DNA from: CAADGL01 sp964643885
GTDB lineage: Bacteria > Planctomycetota > Phycisphaerae > UBA1845 > Fen-1342
Length of the DNA stretch: 64,000 bases
NCBI GenBank assembly: GCA_964643885.1
Contig: CAZXUI010000009.1
Span: 1 to 64,000 of the forward strand
Direction of reading: 5' to 3'
A model generated the notes under the pieces. It worked only from the letters and a program-made list of their open reading frames with translations. It ran no database searches and was not told the origin of the DNA. The position numbers were made by a program, and so were the translations under genes. How positions within the stretch are numbered: the first letter of the stretch is position 1; each line of letters starts with the position of its first letter. This document shows, piece after piece, positions 1 to 9,484 of this stretch.

Positions 1-340
1 GCCTGGGTGCCACTGCTCTGCGAGCAGTGCTCCGGCCACGCGCTTCTTGGGGAGCACGGGCGTCCCGCCCGCAATCAGAACCCCGTGCGCCAAGCACGGG
101 GTCCATTAATCACCGACTGACCCGCCGCTTGGCGCGGCGGGTTCTGACGCCTGGGTGCCACTGCTCTGCGAGCAGTGCTCCGGCCACGCGCTTCTTGGGG
201 AGCACGGGCGTCCCGCCCGCACATCTGCACCGAGCCGCGCCCATGATCCGAGCCGCGACCGTAAGGGAGCGGGCTGGGGATGGCGCGCTGCCCGCGCAAG
301 CGCCAGGTGACATCCACCTACGCGCGCACGCGACATGTTG
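1..340. repeat. Intergenic palindrome mosaic with a duplicated 73-bp segment
   Basis: Positions 1-73 recur almost exactly at 149-221. Both copies carry a perfect hairpin with stem CACTGCTC and loop TGC (11-29 and 159-177). Between them lie two further palindromes, one with arms CCCCGTGC and loop GCCAA, and one built on CCGCCGC arms. From about 241 a module that recurs at 9.46, 14.93, 44.2 and 47.1 kb begins (it reads as gatccgagccgcgaccgtaa). The open frames here are products of repeat composition rather than genes. Nothing recognisable was seen in 341-538. Confidence 0.8.
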
Positions 341-538
341 CATACAACGATCCACGGAAACGTCTTGCCGGCTTCAGTTGATCGCGTTTCGGCGCGTGTG
401 CGCGGGATAGATCGCTCCCCTGGCCCGCTCCTTCACGGTCGCGGCTCTGTTCCGCGCGCCCCCCGCAACTCCCGCTGAGCCGCGGCGCGCGAGCCGACTT
501 CACGTCCCCTTAGTCAGCGATGTTGTATTCCCGAAATG

Positions 539-1306
539 CTACTCTCGATACGCCAGCATCAACACATCCGTACTCGACGACGCCTCGTACGGCTCCCCCC
601 GGTACGAGCCCAGAAAACTCACCCGCCCCGCACCACCCCGCCGCGCAGCCGCCTCGAGCGCCTCCGCCCGCAACCCCAGCAACCGCGTGCTCTCCGCGGC
701 GCGCTCGACCTTGTCGCCCGCCAGCGTCAACTCGACGACGTCCACGAACCCCTCGTCCCCGCAGCGGTGCACGCCCTTGACGATGATCCCCTCGCTCCCG
801 CCCAGCCGCGCCCGGACACTCTTCTGCCACACGATCGGCCCCGACGCCAAACGCCACAGATTCAGCACCTGCACGACCAGCACGCCCCCCGGCCGCAGCG
901 CCGAAAGCATCGCCCCCAGCGAACGCTCCACCTGCCCCATGTCCGCCGCCAGCGAGAGCGAATTGCCGATGCAAACGGCCGCGTCGAATCGCTCCTCGTC
1001 CGGGACTCCCTCCGCCAGCGCCCGCTGCTCGAACGGCCGCACCACCCAGATCAGCCCCGCCGGCTGGCCATACTCCCTCTGGCAATGCTCGATCATCGCC
1101 GCACTCGCGTCCGCTCCCTCGACGATCAGCCCCCACGAGTGAAACCGGGCCGCGTGCCGGCCGGTGCCGCAGGCGGCATCCAGCACGCGCCGCGCTCCGA
1201 TCTGGGCAAAAACCCGCTCGAACAGCGGCCGCTCGAACGCCAGCCGCGCCGGCCAGTCGATCAGTGCGTCGTAGCGCTCCACCGTCCGCTCGAACAGTTC
1301 ACCCAT
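539..1306 (-). CDS. Class I SAM-dependent methyltransferase
   Basis: A 255-residue protein with a Rossmann-type methyltransferase fold. Motif I is visible near residues 40-50 as VLDAACGTGRHA, and an acidic residue for adenosine ribose binding follows in VEGADAS. Later it has LRPGGVLVVQVLN, the usual strand and loop of small-molecule methyltransferases. The substrate cannot be read from the sequence. The start is the first ATG of the frame, giving MGELFERTVERYD, a typical N-terminus for this superfamily. It stands alone between the repeat mosaic and a pseudogene on the other strand. The fold is well supported; the specific reaction is not. Confidence 0.85.
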   Translation of the reverse strand: MGELFERTVERYDALIDWPARLAFERPLFERVFAQIGARRVLDAACGTGRHAARFHSWGLIVEGADASAAMIEHCQREYGQPAGLIWVVRPFEQRALAEGVPDEERFDAAVCIGNSLSLAADMGQVERSLGAMLSALRPGGVLVVQVLNLWRLASGPIVWQKSVRARLGGSEGIIVKGVHRCGDEGFVDVVELTLAGDKVERAAESTRLLGLRAEALEAAARRGGAGRVSFLGSYRGEPYEASSSTDVLMLAYRE

Positions 1307-1649
1307 CGCGCGCTGCCCACATCCGCCTGCACCGCCGGCCTGGTCCCTGGAACGTCCGCTCCTCGGGCACGGCTCTGCGCTTCAGAGTGTACTCGGTTTC
1401 GCAGGCGAAGGACCTCTTCAGCCACGCCTGCTGCGATGTGAATGGCCAGAGGATCGATCGGTTCGCTGAAGGCGAGCAACGAGCCAGCAGGACGCCGTGC
1501 GCTGAGCGAAGTGTACAACCGAGCGCCGGCTGCAAGTCGTGGAGCGCTCCCTCCGTTAAGCGATGAAGCGGTCCGACGCGGGTCGCTGAAAGCGGTTCCG
1601 GACGGGTTTTGGTTGCTTCGCGTTCCAGGTCAATGGCGCCTGCCGGATC
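1307..1649. other. Non-coding stretch, no feature recognised
   Basis: Open frames run through both strands but show no protein motif, signal peptide or good ribosome binding site. This may be decayed upstream sequence of the following pseudogene. Confidence 0.5.
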
Positions 1650-2419
1650 ATGAAAGCCGGCGGCGGATTGACTGCGCAACGGGGATCCGCGTGCGAGCAG
1701 AGCGAAGTCACGAACCGCGTGTTCACGATCGATCCCGAAGCCCCGCTGGGTGCGCAGTGGACCGAGCGGGCCGCGATGCCACACGGCCGCCTCCATTTCT
1801 ACCTGATCGCCCTGCCGGACGGCAAAGTCCTGGCCGTGGGCGGAACGAGTTCCGGACCGGGGGGCAGGGTATCTGCACGCCGGACTACGTGGTGTTGGAT
1901 GCGGACGTGTACGACCCTCAGGCCGATGCCTGGACGACGCTGGCCCCGATGGCCACGCCGCGCCAGTATCACTCCGCGGCGGTGCTCCTGCCGGATGGAT
2001 CGGTGTTCGTGGCCGGCGGACAGTTTCCCGGTGCGTCGACCGAGGACCAGCGAACGTATCAGATCTTCAAGCCGCTGTACTTCTTCCAGGGCTCGCGGCC
2101 GGCGATCACGAGCGTCCCGGCCAACATCATCTTCAATAAGGCGTTCTACCTGGATACGCCGGGTGCGGCCCAGGTGACCAAAGTACGCCTGATTCGGCTC
2201 GGCGCGGCCACGCATTCGTATGACCAGAACCAGCGCTCGCTGGAGCTGAGCTTCACGGTCACCGATGCCGACACGCTCCGCGTCGCACCGCCGGCCCATG
2301 GTTTTCAGGCCCCGCCGGGGCGCTACCTGCTCTTCATCGCGACCGGGACGAACGGCTCGCTGCCGTCGATCGGAACGATCGTGCAACTGAGCCCGCTGTC
2401 GTCGATTCCGCCGGGCTGA
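1650..2419 (+). pseudogene. Galactose-oxidase/kelch-like protein, 5'-truncated and frameshifted
   Basis: Two frames together encode the end of a galactose/glyoxal-oxidase-like beta-propeller. From 1650 the first frame gives LIALPDGKVLAVGGTSSG, a kelch blade motif. At a run of six G (1859-1864) the reading must shift to the second frame, which continues with VVLDADVYDPQADAWTTLA, then SAAVLLPDGSVFVAGGQ and a C-terminal DUF1929-like domain ending at 2419. Full-length relatives are usually 500 residues or more, so several N-terminal blades are also missing. The indel in a homopolymer could be a sequencing error, but the missing 5' part argues for a true remnant. Confidence 0.75.
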
Positions 2420-2695
2420 TCCGGACGGCGCGAGGCCGTTCACCGACGGGGTGCCGCCACTTCACGGGTGTGACGCCGGAACACTGCGACTCGCATGTGG
2501 ATCGTGGGGCAGGATCGCGCGGCCCGGCTCGGGCCCGATGCGTGCGTCGCGCCGCGCGGACTCTTCAACCTGCACGAAACGTGGCAGAGTGAGCACCCGT
2601 CTCTCGGATTCACGGACCGGCGAGCTGGATGCGGGAAGCCCGCGCATCCGGAAGGGGGCGGCTGTGCCCGACCGTATCTCCCACGCCTTTCGGCA

Positions 2696-2724
2696 TTGGT
2701 CCACCAGCCGGCTCCCGATATACT
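2696..2724 (+). promoter_or_regulatory. Sigma-70-type promoter of the transglutaminase-peptidase cluster
   Basis: TTGGTC at 2696-2701 and TATACT at 2719-2724 are separated by exactly 17 bp. The predicted transcription start is about 75 bp upstream of the ATG at 2806. The rest of 2420-2805 shows nothing else recognisable. Confidence 0.6.
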
Positions 2725-2805
2725 GACAGTCCGGCCCCGCGCGGCAGGTCCCTGATCAGCGCGGGGTTCGGGCACGCTTCTCCCACTCGCAGGAGACCAC
2801 TCGTG

Positions 2806-4953
2806 ATGAAGGCACCTCGACAGCTCGCGGTTCTGGCCGCGGCCGGTCTCGCCCTGGCGGCCTGGTCGTGGGCGGACGACGACACTCGCCGGCGGATCGC
2901 CGCCCTGGACGCCTCCAAGTACGACTCCGACGCGGTCATCGTCCTGGACGAGACCGACGTCACCGTCCGCGACGACGGCATCGGCACCGCCCGCAGCCGC
3001 CGCGTCACGAAGATTCTCAAGGAAGGCGCCATCCGCGGCCAGGCCGTGCAGCGCTTCTCCTTCGACCCCTCCACCAACCACATGCGGGTCGAGGCCGTCC
3101 GCGTCTACCGCGCCGACGGCACGCTCGAGCAGGTCCCGCTCGAGTCCGCCCGCATCCAGCCCTCGCCGCAGTGGGGCATCTTCTGGCCCAACGATCAGAT
3201 CCTCATTGCCACCCCGCTGCTCGAGGTCGGCGACACGATCGAGACAATCTCCGTCAAGACCGGCTACAACGTCGCCTATCTCGCGTCCGGCGGGTCGGGC
3301 GCCTCGGCCGCCTCCGGCGGGGCCGACATCACGCAGCTCACGCCCCCCATGCCCGGCCACTGGTACGACGAGGTCGAGTTCTGGACCGGCACGCCGATCG
3401 TCGAGAAGCGCTACACCGTCCGCATCCCGCGCGACAAGCCGCTTCAGTTCGAGGTCTACAACGGCGAGCTGCAAACCAGCGTCACCTTCGACGGCGACCA
3501 CCTCGTCTACAGCTTCACCAAGTCCGACATCCGCCCCTACAAGCGCGAGCGGTCCATGGCCTCCGCCCGCGACACGCAGTGCAAGCTCGTGCTCGCCACG
3601 CTGGAGAACTGGGAGAAGAAAGCCCGCTGGTTCTACGAGATGAACGAGCACGCCTTCGAGGTCGACGACGACATCCGCGCCAAGGTCGCCGAAGTCATCG
3701 CCGACTGCCGCACCGACGCCGAGAAGATCACCGCCCTCAATCACTGGGTCGCCGAGAACATCCGCTACGTCGGCACCAGCCGCGGCCCCTGCGAGGGCTT
3801 CACCACCCACGACGCCAAGGAGACCTTCCGCGACCGCGGCGGCGTCTGCAAGGACAAGGCCGGCCTGCTCGTCGCCATGCTCCGCGTGGCCGGCTTCGAT
3901 GCCTACATCGTCATGACCCAGGCCGGCACCGACGTGGCACCCATCCCGGCCGATCAGTTCAACCACGCCGTCGCCTGCGTGCGGCACCGTGACCCTGGGG
4001 GACCGGTCTCCGACCGGTCTGTGCCTCATGGGGGACCGGTCTCCGACCGGTCTGTGTCTCATGGGGGACCAGTCTCCGACCGGTCTGTGCCTCACGGGGG
4101 ACCGGTCTCCGACCGGTCTGGGGACGGCTCGCTGCAACTGCTCGACCCAACCTGGATGCCCAAGAGCCGCGAGAACTGGTCCAGCGCCGAGCAGCTCCAG
4201 TACGTCGTCTACGGCCTGCCCGAGGGCGCGCCCCTCAGCGTCTCGCCCTACAGCGGCCCGGAGGAAAACGCGGCCTCATACCAGGCCCGCTCCGTGCTCA
4301 CCGGCGACGGCCGCGTCACCAGCGAGCTGACTTTCACGGCCGTCGGCGCCCCGGAGACCGCCCTCCGCCGCGCCCTGGCCGGCCGCCACCCCGGCGACCG
4401 CCCGGCCCTCTTCGACGACTGGCTCAGCTTCCTCTCGCCCGACACGCGCGTCGCCCGCCTGCACGCGATGGATGCCGTCGATTTCTCCGGCCCCATCACG
4501 GTCGAGGCGACCATCGAGAGCCGCGGCGTCGTCCTCGGGGACGCAGACCGCCGCTACATCCGCCTGCCCCTGCTGCATCGCCCGCTCGAAGACGTGATCG
4601 CCGGCGACATCGGCCGCGCCTCCGGCCCCAAGGAGCGCACCTGGCCGATGCGCCTCCGCTCCACGCGGCGGATCGAGCTGCGCGAAACGCTCGAGCTGCC
4701 CGCCGGCTGGACGATCGCCGAGCTGCCGAAGGAGCGCAAGCTCGACGGCCCCGCCGCCGGGCTCCGCTTCTCCGCCAGCCGCAGCGGCCGGCAGATCAGC
4801 TACGAATGCGTGCTCGACGTGAAGCACCGCACGATCCAGCCCCGGGACTACGCGAACTTCCGCGAGGTGGTCGAGGCGTTCGATACGCTCTGCGACGAGT
4901 ATCTGACGATCCAGGTGGATGCAGCGGAGGCGGCCAGTGCGCGACGTCAATAA
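2806..4953 (+). CDS. Exported DUF3857/transglutaminase-like protein carrying an in-frame repeat insertion
   Basis: A 715-residue protein with a signal peptide (MKAPRQLAVLAAAGLALAAW), an N-terminal DUF3857 domain and a transglutaminase-like core. The catalytic triad is visible: Cys348 in GGVCKDKAG, His387 in FNHAVACV and Asp447 in LLDPTW. His and Asp normally lie about 15 residues apart; here the distance is 60, because four copies of an 11-residue unit (GGPVSDRSVPH type) encoded by a 33-bp DNA repeat sit between them. The ATG at 2806 is chosen because AGGAG precedes it and the signal peptide starts there; the longer open frame upstream has no such support. The next gene starts 19 bp downstream, implying an operon. 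Such proteins are exported and probably act on cell-surface protein, but the substrate is unknown. Confidence 0.88.
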   Translation: MKAPRQLAVLAAAGLALAAWSWADDDTRRRIAALDASKYDSDAVIVLDETDVTVRDDGIGTARSRRVTKILKEGAIRGQAVQRFSFDPSTNHMRVEAVRVYRADGTLEQVPLESARIQPSPQWGIFWPNDQILIATPLLEVGDTIETISVKTGYNVAYLASGGSGASAASGGADITQLTPPMPGHWYDEVEFWTGTPIVEKRYTVRIPRDKPLQFEVYNGELQTSVTFDGDHLVYSFTKSDIRPYKRERSMASARDTQCKLVLATLENWEKKARWFYEMNEHAFEVDDDIRAKVAEVIADCRTDAEKITALNHWVAENIRYVGTSRGPCEGFTTHDAKETFRDRGGVCKDKAGLLVAMLRVAGFDAYIVMTQAGTDVAPIPADQFNHAVACVRHRDPGGPVSDRSVPHGGPVSDRSVSHGGPVSDRSVPHGGPVSDRSGDGSLQLLDPTWMPKSRENWSSAEQLQYVVYGLPEGAPLSVSPYSGPEENAASYQARSVLTGDGRVTSELTFTAVGAPETALRRALAGRHPGDRPALFDDWLSFLSPDTRVARLHAMDAVDFSGPITVEATIESRGVVLGDADRRYIRLPLLHRPLEDVIAGDIGRASGPKERTWPMRLRSTRRIELRETLELPAGWTIAELPKERKLDGPAAGLRFSASRSGRQISYECVLDVKHRTIQPRDYANFREVVEAFDTLCDEYLTIQVDAAEAASARRQ
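3996..4121 (+). repeat. Four tandem 33-bp palindromic repeat units inside a coding sequence
   Basis: Units begin at 4001, 4034, 4067 and 4100, a strict 33-bp period. Each contains two GACCGGTC palindromes separated by TCC (one unit has GACCAGTC). The same palindrome family occurs in intergenic DNA at 14.03, 15.06-15.19, 16.3-16.46 and 19.92 kb. Because 33 is a multiple of three and the frame has no stop, the host gene stays open. Confidence 0.95.
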
Positions 4954-4972
4954 GTCTGTCGGAGGATCGCAA

Positions 4973-6871
4973 ATGGTAGTTGAGGCGAGCCGGCGTCGTG
5001 CAGCGCTGAGCACCGCATGCCTGATCACGGCCTTGGCCTGCGCGACGCCGCTCTTGGCTCAGGATCGACCCGCCGCCGCAGCGACGGCGGACGATCCCAC
5101 GCCCGACGCGATCATCGAGAAGTGGCACGAGACCTGGACGCTCCACTCCGACGGCACCATCGTCTACGAGGAGTCGCGCACCGTCCGCCTCCACAACGAC
5201 CGCGCCTACGGCGCCCTCGCCGACCCGCGCATCCGCTTCAACCAGCAGACGGATACGGTCGAGGTGCTCGTGGCCCGAACGACCACCGCCGACGGCCGCG
5301 TCGTCGAAGTCCCCGACTACGCGCGAAACGAAGTCTCGCCCGGCGCGACGGCCGGCTGGCCCGTCCTGGCCGACATCCGCGAGCTCGTCCTGACCATGGG
5401 CGGCCTCGAGCCGGACTGCCTGGTCGAGCTCGCCTACAGCGTGACCAGCCGCGGCGAGTCCGAGCGCATCTTCTCCGCCACCACCCGCCTGGATCACGCC
5501 TATCCCGTCCGGGAGCGCGTCATCACGCTCACCCTGCCCGCCGGCCGGCCGCTCGCCGTTGCGCTCAGCGGACAGGCGGCCGCCGCCGATTCTCGTCAGC
5601 CGCCGGAGACCACCGACCGCGGGATGTCCACGCGGACCTACCGCTTCGGTCCGCTCCCGGCCAACCCGGAGGAATCGCACGCTCCGCCCGCCTCCGTCCG
5701 CGGCATGCACTTCTCGTTCAGCAGCCTGCCCGACGAGCAGCGCTGGGTCGCCATGCGGCTCGCCGCCGTCGAATCCGCCGCCCGCGAGACGCCCGCCATC
5801 AGCGAGCGCGCCCGCGAGTGGGCCGGCTCACAGCCGCTCATCACCGACAAGCTCACCGCCCTGCATGACCGCCTCGCCGCCCGCTTCAACTTCGTCGGCG
5901 CCGGCCCGTCGCATCGCCCCTTCATGCCGCGCTCCATCGACGAAGCCTTCGCCAGCGGCTACGGCCTGCCCGAGGAGACCGCCGCGCTCTCGCTGGCCCT
6001 CGCCCGTGCGGCCGGCGTGGCCCTGCGGCCGGCGCTGCTCGTTTCGGACGACGTCTGGCAGCCGGCCGCCCCGCAGGATGCCCTCGTCGACGACTACGTC
6101 TTCCTCTTCGACGACGCCGGCCACGCGCGCATCTGGCACCCGCAGCACGGGCTCATTCGCCGCGACGCGCGCTGGGCCGGCCGCACCATCATCCATCTTC
6201 AGGACGACAAGATCGCCCGCATCCACCTCCCGGCCTACACCAAGGCCGGCGAAAGCCTCTGCACGCTCCGCGGCGCCGTGAAGATCGGCGACGACGGCAA
6301 GCTCTCCGGAAAGCTCTCGCTCAGCGTCTCCGGCGTCTTCACCGCCCCGGGCGGGCTCGATTCGGCCGAGCGCCAGAAGCAGCGCGTCGCCGAGCTGGTC
6401 CGCCTCGTCCTGCCCGACGCCGAGGTCGCCGACTACACGCCCACGACGCTGCGCGACGATGCCTTCAGCGCCGAGCTCGACGTCACCTCCGACGCGCTGC
6501 CGAAGCTCGACGGCAACTGGCGCCTGACCCTCGGCGAGCTCGGCCTGCACCGCTCCGAAGTCTCCATGCCGCTCGGCACCGCCCGCCGCAAGGCGGACGT
6601 GCGCCTCGCGGCGCCCTTCGAAGAACAGCTCGACCTCGTCATCTCCTGGCCGGCCGGCTGGACCGTCACGCACGCCCCCGCCGCCGCCGGCCTCGAAGAC
6701 GGCAGCACATTCGCCCGGCAGGAAGTCACCGCCGGCGAGAATCAGCTCACGGTCCGCCGCAACATCCGCGTCGACTCGCGCGACATGACACCGGTTCAGT
6801 TCGCTCCCTTGCGGGAGATGCTCAACGCGATTCGCGCCCCGGCCGCTCGCAACCTGCTGCTCAAGCCGTGA
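4973..6871 (+). CDS. Exported DUF3857 protein with degenerate transglutaminase domain
   Basis: A 632-residue protein with a signal peptide ending near ATPLLAQ and a DUF3857 domain containing WTLHSDGTIVYEESRTVRL. The later part aligns by eye with the transglutaminase core of the preceding gene. However, the segment matching the Cys motif reads GYGLPEETAALSLALARAAG, the His position reads DDYVFLF, and the Asp position reads IWHPQHG, so all three catalytic residues appear lost. The start is the ATG at 4973, with GGAGGA 6 bp upstream. It begins 19 bp after the previous stop and is probably co-transcribed. It may be a non-catalytic partner of the upstream protein. Confidence 0.8.
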   Translation: MVVEASRRRAALSTACLITALACATPLLAQDRPAAAATADDPTPDAIIEKWHETWTLHSDGTIVYEESRTVRLHNDRAYGALADPRIRFNQQTDTVEVLVARTTTADGRVVEVPDYARNEVSPGATAGWPVLADIRELVLTMGGLEPDCLVELAYSVTSRGESERIFSATTRLDHAYPVRERVITLTLPAGRPLAVALSGQAAAADSRQPPETTDRGMSTRTYRFGPLPANPEESHAPPASVRGMHFSFSSLPDEQRWVAMRLAAVESAARETPAISERAREWAGSQPLITDKLTALHDRLAARFNFVGAGPSHRPFMPRSIDEAFASGYGLPEETAALSLALARAAGVALRPALLVSDDVWQPAAPQDALVDDYVFLFDDAGHARIWHPQHGLIRRDARWAGRTIIHLQDDKIARIHLPAYTKAGESLCTLRGAVKIGDDGKLSGKLSLSVSGVFTAPGGLDSAERQKQRVAELVRLVLPDAEVADYTPTTLRDDAFSAELDVTSDALPKLDGNWRLTLGELGLHRSEVSMPLGTARRKADVRLAAPFEEQLDLVISWPAGWTVTHAPAAAGLEDGSTFARQEVTAGENQLTVRRNIRVDSRDMTPVQFAPLREMLNAIRAPAARNLLLKP

Positions 6872-6957
6872 CGGCGCGGCTCGATTGACGATGCTCCGCT
6901 GGGCCGCGCTCGGCGCGGCTGCGGCCCGGCGGCCTGACCAACCGACCCTTCCAACCC

Positions 6958-9351
6958 ATGAGGCGAATCTCGATGCTCGCTGCTCTCGCGTCTTCGGCCC
7001 GGCGAATCCACCTGGCCGCCGTGCTCATCCTCTGCCTCCCGCCGGCCCTCTCGCCCGCCGCCGCGGCTCAGGAAACCCGGCCGGCGACCGCCCCGGCCAC
7101 CCGGCCGGCCGACGACGCGCCGCAGACACAGCCCGCACCCCCCGAAACGCAACCCGCGCAGAACCAGCCCGCCGAGACGCAGGATTCCCAGACGCCGGAC
7201 GCCCAGACCCAGCCGGCCACCGACACCGCCCCGGCCACTGCCCCCGCCCGCGAACGCATCACCGAAGACGTGCTCTACGGCCCCGACCGCGTCGACTTCG
7301 ACGGCTCCTACGCCACCGGCATGACCTGGCTCGGCGACGGCCGCCACTTCCTCCACCGCCGCGACGGCATCCTCCAGCGCGTCGACGCGCTCACCGACGA
7401 GGCGACGCCCTTCTACGACGTCGCCGCACTCGAACAGAAGCTCATCGACGAGGCCGAGCTCGACGCCGACCAGGCCCAGCGCCTCGCCCGCCAGGGCGGC
7501 GAATTCTCCCGCGACCGCAGCGCCATGCTCCTCAGCGCCCGCGGCCGGCGCTTCGTCTATCGCCCGGCCAACCGCGAGCTGATCCCCGTCGAACTGCCCC
7601 GCGGCGCACAGGAGATCGACCTCAGCCCCACCGGCCGCCGCCTCAGCTTCGTACACAAAAACGACCTCCACACGCTCGACCTCGCCTCCGGCCGGCAGGC
7701 TCAACTCACCCGCGACGGCAGCGACACGCTCCTCAACGGCATCCTCGACTGGGTCTATCAGGAAGAGGTCTACGGCCGCGGAAACTGGCGGGCCTACTGG
7801 TGGAGCGACGACGAGCGGCACCTCGCCTTCCTCCAGCTCGATGAATCCAGCGTACCCGTCTACACGATCATCGATCATGTCGCCCGGCCGCAGCGGCTCG
7901 AACGCATGCACTACCCCAAGGCCGGCGAGCCCAACCCGCCCGTCCGCCTCGGCATCGTTCCCGCCGCCGGCGGCCCCGTCCGCTGGGCCGATCTCTCGGC
8001 CTACGCCGATACGGAGATTCTCATCGTCCGCGTCGCCTGGTCGCCGGATCACAAGGTCATCTTTCAGGTGCAGGACCGCGAGCAGACCTGGCTCGACCTG
8101 TGCGAGGCCGACCCCGCGGCCGGCTCGGTCCGCGTCCTCGTCCGCGAGCGCTCACCCGCCTGGGTCAACGTCATCGACCACCCGCACTGGCTGCCCGACG
8201 GCACCTTCCTCTGGCGCAGCGAGCGCGACGGCTGGCAGCACATCTATCACTACGCCCGCGACGGCCGCCTCATCCGCCGCGTCACGCAGGGCGACTGGGA
8301 CGTGCGCGATCTGTACGGGGCCGACCTGGCCGCCGGTCGGGTCTACTTCAGCGCCTCGGCCGACAGCCCCATCCAGACGCACGCCTACCGCGCCGCGCTC
8401 TCCGGCGGGCCGCCCGTGCGGCTCACCCAGCCCGGCTTCACGCACCGCACCAGCTTCGAGCCCAGGCTCGGCCTGTTCATCGACACCTTCAGCAACCTGC
8501 TTACCCCCCCGCGCGTCGAGCTGCGGGCCGGCAACGGGGATCTCGTCCGCGTCATCAGTGAGAACCCCGTCGACCGCCTGCGCGACTTCGAGCTCGGCGA
8601 GTCGCGCTTCCTGCGCATCCCCGCCCGCGACGGCCACCTGCTCAACGCGCTGCTGATCCTCCCGCCCGACTACCAGCCCGGCCGCCGCTATCCCGTCTGG
8701 TGCCCCGTCTACGCCGGCCCGGCCGCGCCGACCGTCTCCGACAGTTGGGGCGGGCAGCGCTTCCTCTACAACCAGATGCTCGCCGGCGAGGGGATCATCG
8801 TCTGGTCGTGCGACCCGCGCTCGGCCAGCAACAACGGGGCGCTCTCCGCCTGGCACGCCTACCAGCGGCTCGGCGCGGCCGAGCTGGCCGACATCGAGGA
8901 CGGCGTCCGCTGGCTGATCGAGCGCGGCTACGCCGACCCCGAACGCGTCGGCATCAGCGGCGGCAGCTACGGCGGATACATGGTCGCCTACGCCCTGACG
9001 CACAGCCGAATGTTTAGCGTCGGAGTCTCGGCTTTCCCCGTGACCGACTGGCACTTCTACGACACGATCTACACCGAGCGCTACATGCGCCGCCCGCAGA
9101 ACAACCCCGAGGGCTACAAGCTCTCCTCGGCCATCGAGGCGGCCGGGGAGCTGCACGGCAAGCTGCTGATCTATCACGGCATGATCGACGACAACGTGCA
9201 CGTCCATAACACGATCGAGTTCATCTACCACCTCCAGCGGGCCGGCAAGCAGTTCGAGCTGATGCTCTACCCGCTCGACCGCCACGGCATCGGCCGCGGC
9301 GCCCGGCACCTGCGCGAGCTGTCGCTCGATTTCATCCGCGAGAATCTCTAG
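6958..9351 (+). CDS. Exported prolyl oligopeptidase-family peptidase (S9, DPP-IV type)
   Basis: A 797-residue secreted serine peptidase. A signal peptide (about residues 1-37) is followed by a Thr/Pro/Gln-rich linker to about residue 97, then a DPP-IV-type beta-propeller and a C-terminal alpha/beta hydrolase domain. The catalytic triad is visible as Ser670 in GGSYGGY, Asp744 in HGMIDDNVH and His776 in LDRHGIG. Length and domain order match bacterial dipeptidyl peptidase IV. It begins 86 bp after the DUF3857 gene and is likely part of the same export-related cluster. No clear ribosome binding site precedes ATG 6958; ATG 6973, preceded by AGGCG, is an alternative start within the signal peptide. 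The family assignment is firm; the peptide substrate is not known. Confidence 0.92.
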   Translation: MRRISMLAALASSARRIHLAAVLILCLPPALSPAAAAQETRPATAPATRPADDAPQTQPAPPETQPAQNQPAETQDSQTPDAQTQPATDTAPATAPARERITEDVLYGPDRVDFDGSYATGMTWLGDGRHFLHRRDGILQRVDALTDEATPFYDVAALEQKLIDEAELDADQAQRLARQGGEFSRDRSAMLLSARGRRFVYRPANRELIPVELPRGAQEIDLSPTGRRLSFVHKNDLHTLDLASGRQAQLTRDGSDTLLNGILDWVYQEEVYGRGNWRAYWWSDDERHLAFLQLDESSVPVYTIIDHVARPQRLERMHYPKAGEPNPPVRLGIVPAAGGPVRWADLSAYADTEILIVRVAWSPDHKVIFQVQDREQTWLDLCEADPAAGSVRVLVRERSPAWVNVIDHPHWLPDGTFLWRSERDGWQHIYHYARDGRLIRRVTQGDWDVRDLYGADLAAGRVYFSASADSPIQTHAYRAALSGGPPVRLTQPGFTHRTSFEPRLGLFIDTFSNLLTPPRVELRAGNGDLVRVISENPVDRLRDFELGESRFLRIPARDGHLLNALLILPPDYQPGRRYPVWCPVYAGPAAPTVSDSWGGQRFLYNQMLAGEGIIVWSCDPRSASNNGALSAWHAYQRLGAAELADIEDGVRWLIERGYADPERVGISGGSYGGYMVAYALTHSRMFSVGVSAFPVTDWHFYDTIYTERYMRRPQNNPEGYKLSSAIEAAGELHGKLLIYHGMIDDNVHVHNTIEFIYHLQRAGKQFELMLYPLDRHGIGRGARHLRELSLDFIRENL

Positions 9352-9360
9352 GTAATCCGT

Positions 9361-9484
9361 GCGTGCGGGGTGGTACGGGCGTCCCGTCCGTATGAACCCG
9401 GGGTGGTACGGGCGTCTGGCCGGTATGAATCCGGGGTGGTACGGGCGTCTCGCCCGTACGCCATGCTCCGAGCCGCGACCGTAA
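9361..9484. repeat. Three 33-bp tandem units with a 9-3-9 hairpin
   Basis: Three units starting with GGGGTGGTACGGGCGTC repeat every 33 bp. The third ends in a perfect hairpin at 9439-9459 with arms GTACGGGCG and CGCCCGTAC around TCT. Downstream is the start of the gatccgagccgcgaccgtaa module. Confidence 0.85.

Noticed and set aside
27..410. Open frames inside repeat mosaics (for example 27-410, 9703-10995 and 14890-15377)
   Set aside because: They consist of translated palindromes, recur in many places in different frames, and have no conserved domain or ribosome binding site.
9361..9459. Possible CRISPR array
   Set aside because: The 33-bp units are contiguous with no spacers, and no cas genes are present.
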